Shown: in pieces, positions 1-6,080 of the stretch
Numbering within the stretch: position 1 is the stretch's first letter
How the letters are laid out: each line of letters starts with the position of its first letter
Origin: Candidatus Omnitrophota bacterium
GTDB taxonomy: Bacteria; Ratteibacteria; UBA8468; B48-G9; DTJG01
DNA: 8,651 nt
Direction of reading: 5' to 3'
NCBI GenBank assembly: GCA_023485205.1
Contig: JAMCZX010000050.1
Location: 1 to 8,651 of the forward strand
The notes under the pieces: generated by a model
Database searches by the model: none
Seen by the model: only the letters and a program-made list of their open reading frames with translations
Told to the model about the DNA's origin: nothing
Position numbers and translations under genes: made by a program

Positions 1-351
1 AATAAATGTTGGAGGATATTTTTTTCCACTTATCTTTGGAACACTACAATAAATACATTGATATACACAACCCCGGCTGGTTACTAAAGGATAACTTTTT
101 TTAATAGAATCTTTTACATTTTGCGGAAAAAGATCGTATTCGGGAAAAGAAAGAATATTAAGGTTATTTTCTAAGGAAACAAAAGGATAATTTAAATTGA
201 GTTTATCCTTATAGGTATCTTTAGTAATAACTCCAGGTAAATCATTTATGGGGATATTTTCTATAATATTATTACAGAGAATAGGTAATGTATCCTCTCC
301 TTCACCGACAAAAATTATATCAAATAATGGTTCCTGTATAAGGTTATATCA
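1..351 (-). pseudogene. Radical SAM portion of the B12-binding protein, downstream of an in-frame TGA; runs off the window
   Basis: Reading on in the same frame past the TGA at 351-349 gives an open frame to the window edge with no further stop. Numbering from the ATG at 669, it shows VGEGE at residues 121-125, where many B12-binding radical SAM proteins have a GEGE motif, then SRGCVYQCIYC with Cys201, Cys205 and Cys208. These form the CxxxCxxC site that binds the 4Fe-4S cluster used to cleave S-adenosylmethionine. The part after the TGA is therefore the catalytic half of the gene upstream of it. I found no ATG, GTG or TTG codon in frame between the TGA and the window edge, so a restart that would give a separate catalytic protein is unlikely. 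The gene is either a recent nonsense mutant, a sequencing or assembly error, or read through. The substrate cannot be told; the operon suggests a glycan or envelope lipid. Confidence 0.8.
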
Positions 352-669
352 TGTTAAAGTCGCATGAGGCCCATCTAAGATTATAACAGTTTTTGGCATT
401 TTTTCTTTTATTTTTTTTGATAGATCTCTTACATATTTCATCGTAGAAGTTTTTACTGAAAATCCAATAATATTAGGATTATAATCATGAATAATTTTTA
501 AAATTTCATTATCAGATTTATATTCATTATTTAAATCTATAATTTTGATATTATGTCCTGTTTTATGTAAGACGGGAATAAGATATGCTATTCCAATATT
601 AGGAAAAGCATTATTTCCACTAGATGCTCCTTGCCAACCAAAAGGATCTATAAGTATAATTTTAGCCAT
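349..669 (-). CDS. Cobalamin-binding N-terminal domain of a radical SAM protein, ended early by TGA
   Basis: This 106-residue frame is the amino-terminal half of a B12-binding radical SAM protein. It has the Rossmann-like pattern of the family: a first strand IILIDP (4-9), then PNIGIAYLIPVLHKTGH (23-39), the strand IKIIDLN (41-47), NPNIIGFSV (64-72) and the typical ILDGPHAT (97-104). No DxHxxG cobalamin-ligand motif is seen, which is common in this class. The start ATG at 669 overlaps the end of the sulfotransferase gene by 8 nt (ATGGCTAA), so the two are probably translationally coupled; no good Shine-Dalgarno site is visible. It is the last gene seen in the leftward operon. The natural product would be several hundred residues, so the 106-residue peptide alone should have no catalytic activity. 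See the adjoining entry for the interrupted second half. Confidence 0.78.
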   Translation of the reverse strand: MAKIILIDPFGWQGASSGNNAFPNIGIAYLIPVLHKTGHNIKIIDLNNEYKSDNEILKIIHDYNPNIIGFSVKTSTMKYVRDLSKKIKEKMPKTVIILDGPHATLT

Positions 670-2089
670 ATTTTACGTACTTCTTGTAATATCTATTTAA
701 TAATTTTACCAAATGCCATTTTAGTTTTCTTAAAGGTTCTGTTGCTTTCCAGATTTTCGAGTTTATTAGCCGTTCAATCATAATCTGTGAAGCAATCTCA
801 TCTTTATAGATATAGATTATTTCTATATATAGTTGTTTACTATTTTTCAGTAAAGCAGGTGTTAAATTAGAAAAATAAATATTTAAAGCGTCAGTGAAAA
901 AATATGAATTGTTTCTGTGACTGTATATATAATTTTTATTTATGAATGGAATTAAATGGATTTCCTCATTATTATTTTTAATAAGTTTTATATCTTTAAT
1001 GATAGCAATGGCATTGTTTAACAGATTAATCTTCATAGATTCTATATTCTTTTTATCTGAAAGATTAAAAATAAATTTATGTAGTTCCTGAGGATAGAAT
1101 TCTTCAGGTTTAAATTTTTCAGGGAATATTGTTTTGATTTCTGAGGATTTAGTAATAATATTTTCTCCGGGGAAATTTTTTCCCATATCAAGAGAAAGTT
1201 GGATAGATGAAGGAGGTATATTTAATAAATTGTCTATTTGCTTTGAATTTAAAAGATTTTCATATTGATTTCGCCATTCATCAAAATTTTTTCGGATTGT
1301 TTCATTGTCAAAAATAATCCCTAATGTTAAATTATTATACGCTTCCATAATATCAAATATAAATGAAGGTAAAGTAGAATATTCAATTTTTTTTGCTAAA
1401 TCTGAAAATGCTAAATTATGATGTTTTAAATCTTTTTCTAAAAACCGGGTGATTTTATCATTTACATCTGAAAATTTTTCAGGCAATTTTATGTTTAAAT
1501 CTGATTCGATTTTTTGAATTGTTTGGTGTGTATTATTTAATACATTGTCATAATTAACAAATATTCTTGGAGTGTTTCGGGTATAATATTCTCCATATAG
1601 TAAAAGTTTGGCACATAATAACAGGCTTCTTTCAAAGGTGAAACCATCTCTTTTTTTAAGAGAATTTGCCACTTCAAGTGGATTACGAAAAAGTAATATA
1701 ACCTTACTAAAAATTTTAAGTTCATCCATGATATTTTTCCAGAAAGGATATAATAGACATATAGCAGGGTCTTTAATACCAAAAATATTTGAACTGGAAT
1801 ATTCCTCTTGAATAATTTTTTTTGCTTCAGGGATGAGACTAATAATTTTTTTGTCAGATTCCCATTTTTTAGGCATAGGCCTAAAATCAAAATCTAATAG
1901 ATTTAATAATGTGAAAAGAGAATAGTCATTGAAAGTTTCTATTTTTTTATCTTCCCAGTATCCTTTTATATTATGGCGGTCTCCACCTGCTATAGATTTG
2001 CCCATTGAAACACCAAGCCAGTTTAATGTTCCGGCTAAGGCAGAAGTGCCGCTACGGTGCATGCCAAGAATAAAGATACAGGTTTTCAT
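662..2089 (-). CDS. PAPS-dependent sulfotransferase with a C-terminal glycan-enzyme-like module
   Basis: Probably transfers sulfate from PAPS to a sugar of a surface polysaccharide. The 475-residue protein opens with a PAPS-binding P-loop, GMHRSGTS (9-16), and has GIKDPA (104-109) and FRNPLEVANSL (134-144), matching the region that holds the Arg and Ser contacting the 3'-phosphate of PAPS. The sulfotransferase fold ends near residue 205. Residues about 295-430 form a beta-rich stretch (QLSLDMGKNF at 297-306, KFIFNLSD at 338-345), followed by SKIWKATEPLR (444-454). This resembles a tail found on O-antigen glycosyltransferases and methyltransferases; that match is from memory. The ATG at 2089 is preferred because it overlaps the cysC stop as ATGA and puts the P-loop at the usual distance from the N terminus. 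An in-frame ATG at 2119 would add ten residues. Neither start has a Shine-Dalgarno site. No signal peptide or membrane span is seen, so it should act in the cytoplasm, before export by Wzm/Wzt. Confidence 0.88.
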   Translation of the reverse strand: MKTCIFILGMHRSGTSALAGTLNWLGVSMGKSIAGGDRHNIKGYWEDKKIETFNDYSLFTLLNLLDFDFRPMPKKWESDKKIISLIPEAKKIIQEEYSSSNIFGIKDPAICLLYPFWKNIMDELKIFSKVILLFRNPLEVANSLKKRDGFTFERSLLLCAKLLLYGEYYTRNTPRIFVNYDNVLNNTHQTIQKIESDLNIKLPEKFSDVNDKITRFLEKDLKHHNLAFSDLAKKIEYSTLPSFIFDIMEAYNNLTLGIIFDNETIRKNFDEWRNQYENLLNSKQIDNLLNIPPSSIQLSLDMGKNFPGENIITKSSEIKTIFPEKFKPEEFYPQELHKFIFNLSDKKNIESMKINLLNNAIAIIKDIKLIKNNNEEIHLIPFINKNYIYSHRNNSYFFTDALNIYFSNLTPALLKNSKQLYIEIIYIYKDEIASQIMIERLINSKIWKATEPLRKLKWHLVKLLNRYYKKYVKYG

Positions 2090-2691
2090 GTTTTTAGAAA
2101 TTTGTTTTTTATCAGCCATTGATATATGGTTTCTATGCTTTCATTGATAGACAATTTATCTGTCTGAACAATAATGTCAGGATTTTCAGGGGTTTCATAG
2201 GGGTGATTAACTCCTGTTAATAGAAAATTTTTATCCTGAAATGCTTTTGTGTATAATCCTTTTTTATCCCTGGAGGCGCATACCTCAATGGGAGCTGATA
2301 CATAAACTTCAACAAAATTTTCCGGACCTATAATCTGTGTTAACATTTCTCTGTCCTTTATATAAGGGGAAACAAAGGCACATAAAACTATGAGTCCTGC
2401 ATCCATCATAAGTTTAGCGACTTCACCTGTTCGTCTAAGATTTTCATGCCTGCCTGAAATAGAAAAATCACAATCTTTTGTTAGTCCATGTCTTAAATTA
2501 TCCCCATCAAGAATATATGTATGATATCCCATACTATATAATTTTTTATCAAGGTTTTTTGCAAGTGTTGATTTGCCTGAACAACTAAGTCCTGTAAACC
2601 ATGCAACAAAAGGTTTTTGATTTTTTTGTTTCGCTCTTTCTGTAGAGGTTATTATTAATTCTTCCCAGAATACATTATTATTTCCTTCCAT
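2086..2691 (-). CDS. cysC: Adenylylsulfate (APS) kinase
   Basis: Phosphorylates adenosine 5'-phosphosulfate with ATP to give PAPS, the sulfate donor of sulfotransferases. The 201-residue length is normal for a stand-alone CysC. Visible motifs are the P-loop GLSCSGKS (34-41), LDGDNLRHGL (61-70), the SGRHENLRRTGEVAKL stretch (79-94), FVSPYIKDRE (106-115), RDKKGLYTKA (141-150) and GVNHPYETPENP (160-171), in the family order. The P-loop has Cys where Gly is usual (GLSG), but the Gly, Lys and Ser needed for phosphate binding are present. The start ATG is supported by a good Shine-Dalgarno site, GAGGG, five bases upstream. The gene lies 13 nt after wzt, and its TGA stop overlaps the sulfotransferase ATG. 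That position, with no cysD, cysN or reductase genes in view, argues that it supplies PAPS for sulfation rather than for sulfate assimilation. APS must come from an ATP sulfurylase encoded elsewhere. Confidence 0.95.
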   Translation of the reverse strand: MEGNNNVFWEELIITSTERAKQKNQKPFVAWFTGLSCSGKSTLAKNLDKKLYSMGYHTYILDGDNLRHGLTKDCDFSISGRHENLRRTGEVAKLMMDAGLIVLCAFVSPYIKDREMLTQIIGPENFVEVYVSAPIEVCASRDKKGLYTKAFQDKNFLLTGVNHPYETPENPDIIVQTDKLSINESIETIYQWLIKNKFLKT

Positions 2692-2704
2692 TATTTCCCT
2701 CTCT
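2692..2704 (-). promoter_or_regulatory. Ribosome binding site of cysC
   Basis: On the minus strand GAGGG (2701-2697) lies five bases before the cysC ATG at 2691. It fits pairing with the 3' end of 16S rRNA and is the clearest Shine-Dalgarno site in the leftward operon. It falls in the longest intergenic gap of that operon (13 nt). Confidence 0.7.
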
Positions 2705-3463
2705 TTAAGTTGGGTTTAGTGTATCTTTTAAGTAATCATTTATTACCTGTTCTGTTTGCTGATATTTTAGAACCTTGCCATTTTCTATCCAGATTGTTTT
2801 ATAACAAAGCTGTTTTATTGCATTCATATTATGACTGATAAATAAGACTGTTCTGCCCTGTTTTGCCACATCATCCATTTTACCAATGCATTTTTTTTGA
2901 AAGGCAGTGTCCCCTACAGCAAGGACTTCATCCACAAGCAGAATTTCCGGTTCAAAATGTGCTGCGACTGAAAATCCTAATCTGATATACATGCCGGAGC
3001 TATAATGTTTTACAGGAGTATCAAGAAATTTTTCAATTTCAGCAAAGCCTACTATCTCATCAAATTTTTTATCTATTTCTTTTTTTTTCATTCCTAATAA
3101 AGCACCATTGAGGTAAATATTTTCTCTTCCTGTCAGTTCCGGATGAAAGCCTGTTCCTACTTCAAGAAGGCTTCCTATTTTTCCTGTAATTTCTGCATAA
3201 CCTTCTGTTGGTTCTGTTATTCTGGAAAGTATTTTTAACAGTGTACTTTTTCCTGCTCCATTTCTGCCAATAATACCTACTACCTCTCCTTCTTTTACTT
3301 CAAAGGATAAATTTTTTAGTGCCCAGATATAATCTGAAGAATGGGTATAAGAGGAAAATTTAAATAGTTTGACAATTTCATCCCTTAATGCCTTATAAGG
3401 CATTCTCTGCTTTATAAGATATTTTTTTCCTAAATTTTCCACTTTTATAGCTATATCAGACAT
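2705..3463 (-). CDS. wzt: ABC transporter ATPase for polysaccharide export (Wzt-type)
   Basis: ATPase subunit that pairs with the preceding permease to export a lipid-linked O-antigen-like or capsule-like polysaccharide across the inner membrane. The 252 residues hold a complete nucleotide-binding domain of the Wzt/TagH/KpsT type: Walker A GRNGAGKS (66-73), the LLEVGTGFHPELTGREN stretch (99-115) typical of this group, signature YSSGM (154-158), Walker B ILLVDE (174-179), D-loop AVGD (182-185) and the switch histidine in SHN (H211). The protein ends about 40 residues after the H-loop. It therefore lacks the C-terminal carbohydrate-binding domain that makes Wzt of some O-antigen systems about 400 residues or more. 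The start lies 5 nt after the wzm stop, without a clear Shine-Dalgarno site. Pairing with Wzm and the sulfation genes favours a sulfated glycan as cargo, though teichoic-acid-type or capsule exporters share this fold. Confidence 0.92.
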   Translation of the reverse strand: MSDIAIKVENLGKKYLIKQRMPYKALRDEIVKLFKFSSYTHSSDYIWALKNLSFEVKEGEVVGIIGRNGAGKSTLLKILSRITEPTEGYAEITGKIGSLLEVGTGFHPELTGRENIYLNGALLGMKKKEIDKKFDEIVGFAEIEKFLDTPVKHYSSGMYIRLGFSVAAHFEPEILLVDEVLAVGDTAFQKKCIGKMDDVAKQGRTVLFISHNMNAIKQLCYKTIWIENGKVLKYQQTEQVINDYLKDTLNPT

Positions 3464-3468
3464 ATTTT

Positions 3469-4290
3469 TTATACTACATCAGCAAATGTTCTTTCCATAT
3501 TTTTAAAATAAAAAAGTCCTGTGATAAGAATTACAAAAACAATAAGAGTTGATATTAAAATTTCTTTTATATCTGGAGCGGGTTTTCCTAAAATTGTCCA
3601 TTTAAATCCCTCTATAATTCCAACCATTGGGTTTAATCCATAAATATTTCTCCATTTTGCAGGAACAAGAGTGGAGGAATATGCTATAGGAGATGCAAAA
3701 AGCCATATCTGCAGTATAAAATTTATTGCATACTTAACATCCCTGTATTGAACATTTAAAGCAGAAAACCATAAACCCACCCCAAAAGCAGCAATAATTG
3801 CAAGAAAAACAAATAATGGCATAAAAAATATACGGGATGTTGGAATAATATGATAAAAAAACATCATGCCAATAAGAATGATAAAAGCAATAAAAAAATC
3901 AATAAGTTGTTCTATAACTGAAGCAAGAGGTAAAAAAATCCGTGGGAAATAGATTTTTGTTATTATATGCTGATAGGATACTATACTGTTTGTGGCAAAT
4001 GTTAAACTATTGGCGAAATATGTCCAGATAATTAACGCAGAAAAATAGAATATAGGATATGGAATTCCACCTGAAGGAATTTTGGCTAATTTACCAAAGA
4101 AAAGGGTAAATACGACCATTGTTAAAAATGGTTGGATGATTGCCCATAAAGCTCCAATGGCTGTTTGTTTATATCGGACCTTGAGATTTCTCCAGACTAA
4201 AAAATAAAGAAGCTCTTTATATTCTCTGATTTCGTTGATTTTTAAAATCTGCCAGCTTTTTGATGGTTTTATGATTGTTACTCTTTCCAT
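3469..4290 (-). CDS. wzm: ABC-2 type polysaccharide export permease (Wzm-type)
   Basis: Inner-membrane subunit of a polysaccharide exporter, expected to form a dimer that carries two Wzt ATPases. At 273 residues it has the normal family length. The N-terminal cytoplasmic part ends in WRNLKVRYKQTAIGALWAI (33-51), a hallmark of Wzm/TagG/KpsM-type permeases, and leads into the first membrane span. About six hydrophobic spans can be traced, near 46-66, 78-98, 122-146, 157-178, 188-206 and 243-262. FPRIFLPLA (115-123) and RDVKYAIN (183-190) followed by WLFASPIAY (196-204) are also typical. The start ATG is one base after the regulator's TAA stop (TAAAATG), and wzt begins 5 nt after its own stop, so regulator, permease and ATPase are almost certainly co-transcribed. 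No Shine-Dalgarno site is seen; coupling to the regulator is likely. Confidence 0.93.
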   Translation of the reverse strand: MERVTIIKPSKSWQILKINEIREYKELLYFLVWRNLKVRYKQTAIGALWAIIQPFLTMVVFTLFFGKLAKIPSGGIPYPIFYFSALIIWTYFANSLTFATNSIVSYQHIITKIYFPRIFLPLASVIEQLIDFFIAFIILIGMMFFYHIIPTSRIFFMPLFVFLAIIAAFGVGLWFSALNVQYRDVKYAINFILQIWLFASPIAYSSTLVPAKWRNIYGLNPMVGIIEGFKWTILGKPAPDIKEILISTLIVFVILITGLFYFKNMERTFADVV

Positions 4291-4291
4291 T

Positions 4292-4762
4292 TTATCTGAG
4301 AAAAGATTTTATAGAGTCAAAATTTTTTAGTATAAATTCGATTTTTTTTATAAAATCTTTGAGCTTTTTTATTTTTATGGAATTTGAAGACTGTTTAAAA
4401 CCTGAAGTTGCCTGTTTGATGCTTTTTAGTCTTTTTTCTGCCCCCAATTTTATTCTGTTAAATATTATGTCTTCAATATTTTCATTTGCCTTATAAAGAC
4501 TTCTTGTATATCCTTTTTTCCACACTTTTTTCAATGCATCCCATTCTTCAAGTTTTCTTATATTTATGCTGGCATTGGCTTTGCTAATTCCAAGTGCTTT
4601 GCTTATTTCTGTAAGTGTAAAGGTATTTGAAGAAAAATATAGCAGGGCATATATCTGGCACACAGTTCTATTAAGTCCAAGACTTTCTCCTATGTTCCCA
4701 AAATTTTCTATCATTGTATTTATAATTTTTTCTTCCTGGATTTTTTTATTTATTTGTTTCAT
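4292..4762 (-). CDS. GbsR/MarR-like winged-helix transcriptional regulator
   Basis: Probable DNA-binding regulator of the surface-glycan operon that it heads. The 156 residues begin with a charged helix. FGNIGESLGLNRTVCQIYALLYF (21-43) is very like the opening of the GbsR family (COG1510), and a winged helix follows: LTEISKALGIS (50-60), recognition helix KANASINIRKLEEW (61-74) and wing VWKKGYTRSLYKA (80-92). The C-terminal third (95-156) is lysine-rich and predicted helical, probably a dimerisation coiled coil. No ligand-binding domain is recognised. It is transcribed away from nusA. A near-consensus promoter lies directly upstream, and a perfect inverted repeat covers its -10 and start site, which suggests autorepression. 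The leader would be only about ten bases and has no Shine-Dalgarno site. It could also sense an osmolyte, as GbsR does, but nothing in the sequence shows this. Confidence 0.85.
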   Translation of the reverse strand: MKQINKKIQEEKIINTMIENFGNIGESLGLNRTVCQIYALLYFSSNTFTLTEISKALGISKANASINIRKLEEWDALKKVWKKGYTRSLYKANENIEDIIFNRIKLGAEKRLKSIKQATSGFKQSSNSIKIKKLKDFIKKIEFILKNFDSIKSFLR

Positions 4763-4767
4763 TTTTA

Positions 4768-4799
4768 TTGTTTAATATATTTTAAACAAAGTAAACAAA
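4768..4799. promoter_or_regulatory. Candidate operator: inverted repeat plus an extra half-site
   Basis: TTGTTTAA (4768-4775) and TTAAACAA (4782-4789) form a perfect 8-bp inverted repeat around a 6-bp AT spacer. The element TAAACAAA at 4783-4790 recurs nine bases further on at 4792-4799. The palindrome covers the -10 and predicted start of the leftward promoter, and the extra half-site lies in its spacer. Binding of a dimeric winged-helix protein here would block RNA polymerase. The regulator at 4762-4292 is the obvious candidate, but this is inference from position and symmetry. Confidence 0.55.
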
Positions 4800-4807
4800 A
4801 TTGTCAA
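4779..4807 (-). promoter_or_regulatory. Sigma70-type promoter of the leftward glycan operon
   Basis: On the minus strand TTGACA (4807-4802) is a perfect -35 and TAAAAT (4784-4779) a five-of-six -10, separated by the ideal 17 bp. Transcription would start near 4772, giving a leader of about ten bases before the regulator ATG at 4762, short enough to be nearly leaderless. Confidence 0.75.
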
Positions 4808-4840
4808 AATTTCGTAAATCTTTTTGGGGTTTTCAGTAAA

Positions 4841-4870
4841 TTGACATTGCTATAATAATTGATATATAAT
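4841..4870 (+). promoter_or_regulatory. Sigma70-type promoter of the nusA-infB operon
   Basis: TTGACA (4841-4846) and TATAAT (4865-4870) are both perfect consensus hexamers, with an 18-bp spacer. The start would be near 4877, giving a leader of about 58 bases before nusA. The -35 lies 33 bp from the -35 of the leftward promoter, back to back. Confidence 0.8.
4848..4856 (+). promoter_or_regulatory. Possible second, extended -10 promoter for nusA
   Basis: TGCTATAAT is a perfect extended -10 (TGn followed by TATAAT) lying inside the spacer of the main promoter. At the 17-bp distance (4828-4833) no good -35 is seen, but extended -10 elements can work without one. It may be an alternative start about 14 bases upstream, or chance in AT-rich DNA. 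Confidence 0.35.
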
Positions 4871-4915
4871 AAAAAAGATAAATATTCAATGAAGTTTGTA
4901 ATAATAAGAAGGCAC

Positions 4916-4922
4916 AAAGGAG
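4916..4922 (+). promoter_or_regulatory. Ribosome binding site of nusA
   Basis: AAAGGAG matches the anti-Shine-Dalgarno sequence well but lies 12 bases before the ATG at 4935, longer than the usual 5-9. The ATG is still supported because the protein then starts like other NusA proteins (MKNDLLVLLDYWEKEKGVDR). Confidence 0.6.
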
Positions 4923-4934
4923 TAGATAAAAATT

Positions 4935-6080
4935 ATGAAGAATGATTTACTTGTTTTACTTGATTACTGGGAAAAGGAAAAAGGGGTGGATAGAAAGTTT
5001 CTTATTTCCTCCTTAGAAAAGGGGTTGCAGTCTGTATATAGAAAAAGAGAACACTTAGACCCCAATACTCAGGTTAAAATAGATCCGGAAACTGCGGAAT
5101 TTTATTTCCTTGATGAGAATGGCAATAAAATTACACCTCCTTCTTTTCTATGGGAAAGAATAGCGGCCCAGAATGTAAAACAGATTTTTATACAGAAGAT
5201 AAAAGAGGCAGAAAACAATGCTATATATTATGAATTTAAAAATCTTGAGAATGAAATTGTTTCCGGAAGAATAGAGTTTTTTGAAAAAGATAATGCGATT
5301 GTGTCAATTGGTAAAGCGATGGGGATTTTGCCTCAAAAGCATATGCTTCCTAATGACCATTTTCATGTGGGCAGTCCTGTAAAGGTATATATTATTGAAG
5401 TCAAAAAACCGTCGCATGGGCTTTATCCTATTATTTTATCGCGCACTGTGGCAGGTTTTCTAAAAAAATTATTGGCTGAGGAAATTCCGGAAATAAAAGA
5501 AGGGATTATAGAAATAAAATCTTTAGCAAGATTTCCAGGAGATGTTTCCAAAATAGCTGTTTATTCAAAGAATTCTGATATAGACCCTGTTGGTACATGT
5601 ATAGGTGAAAAAGCAAGCAGAATTAAAAATATCGTTAAAGAACTTGGTGGGGAAAAGATAGAGGTTGTTAAATGGTCTCCAGACCCTGTAGAATTTACTG
5701 CCAATGCTATTTCTCCTGCAAAATGTGAGAAAATAATTTTTAATGAAAAGAAAAATGAAGCAACCTGTTGGGTATCAAAAAAACAAATTTATCTTGCTAT
5801 AGGCAAAAAAGGGCAGAATGTCAGGCTTGCATGTAAATTAACAGGATGGAATATTATTATAAACCGTTTGGAAGAACCGGAAAAATCTGTATTTTTAAAT
5901 ATTGGTATCAGCCAGGAAGTCGCTAAAATTTTAACTGAAAACGGATTTGAAACAATTAAATCAATTTTAGATGCAGGTATTGAGGATATAAAAAATAAAA
6001 CAGGTCTTTCTGAAGATATAGTAATGCAGATTGTTGAAAAATCTAAAAATTATAGTGGGGGGGATAAGTCTGAATTATGA
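4935..6080 (+). CDS. nusA: Transcription termination/antitermination factor NusA
   Basis: RNA polymerase-binding factor that modulates pausing, termination and antitermination. The 381 residues show the NusA domain order: an N-terminal polymerase-binding domain (1 to about 105, with ERIAAQNVKQIFIQKIKEAE at 74-93), an S1 domain (about 106-172, GRIEFFEKDNAIVSIGKAMG at 111-130), KH1 (about 178-268, with GTCIGEKASRIKNIVKELGG at 220-239 and SPDPVEFTANAISPAK at 248-263) and KH2 (about 270-312, IGKKGQNVRLACKLTGW at 289-305). A helix-hairpin-helix tail (320-372) ends the protein. The N-terminal domain is compact: the acidic stretch many NusA proteins carry before the RIAAQ motif is almost absent. The gene is first in its operon, without the usual rimP before it. 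A run of seven G (6057-6063) lies near the 3' end, and the stop overlaps the infB start as ATGA. Confidence 0.97.
   Translation: MKNDLLVLLDYWEKEKGVDRKFLISSLEKGLQSVYRKREHLDPNTQVKIDPETAEFYFLDENGNKITPPSFLWERIAAQNVKQIFIQKIKEAENNAIYYEFKNLENEIVSGRIEFFEKDNAIVSIGKAMGILPQKHMLPNDHFHVGSPVKVYIIEVKKPSHGLYPIILSRTVAGFLKKLLAEEIPEIKEGIIEIKSLARFPGDVSKIAVYSKNSDIDPVGTCIGEKASRIKNIVKELGGEKIEVVKWSPDPVEFTANAISPAKCEKIIFNEKKNEATCWVSKKQIYLAIGKKGQNVRLACKLTGWNIIINRLEEPEKSVFLNIGISQEVAKILTENGFETIKSILDAGIEDIKNKTGLSEDIVMQIVEKSKNYSGGDKSEL

Noticed and set aside
322..351. A possible selenocysteine insertion element after the in-frame TGA (short ATTAT/ATAAT stem about 20 bases downstream).
   Set aside because: The stem is only five A-T pairs with a loop that lacks the features of a bacterial SECIS, and the residue position is not one where Cys is expected. 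Chance in AT-rich DNA is more likely.
349..351. A variant genetic code in which TGA is read as an amino acid.
   Set aside because: cysC, nusA and infB each end in TGA at the expected protein length and inside tidy ATGA overlaps with the next gene.
2090..2119. Upstream ATG at 2119 as the sulfotransferase start.
   Set aside because: It adds ten polar residues before the P-loop strand and a 34-nt overlap with cysC; the ATG at 2089 gives a standard ATGA overlap and the usual N terminus.
1537..2147. Open frames inside the sulfotransferase gene, on both strands (1537-1890 minus, 1608-1811 plus, 1929-2147 plus).
   Set aside because: They overlap a gene with clear PAPS-binding motifs, have no recognisable domain and no start signal; they are shadows.
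4275..4775. Two plus-strand open frames opposite the regulator gene (4275-4496 and 4566-4775).
   Set aside because: Their hydrophobic composition is what the antisense of a lysine-rich helical protein gives; the minus-strand frame has a recognisable winged helix and promoter.
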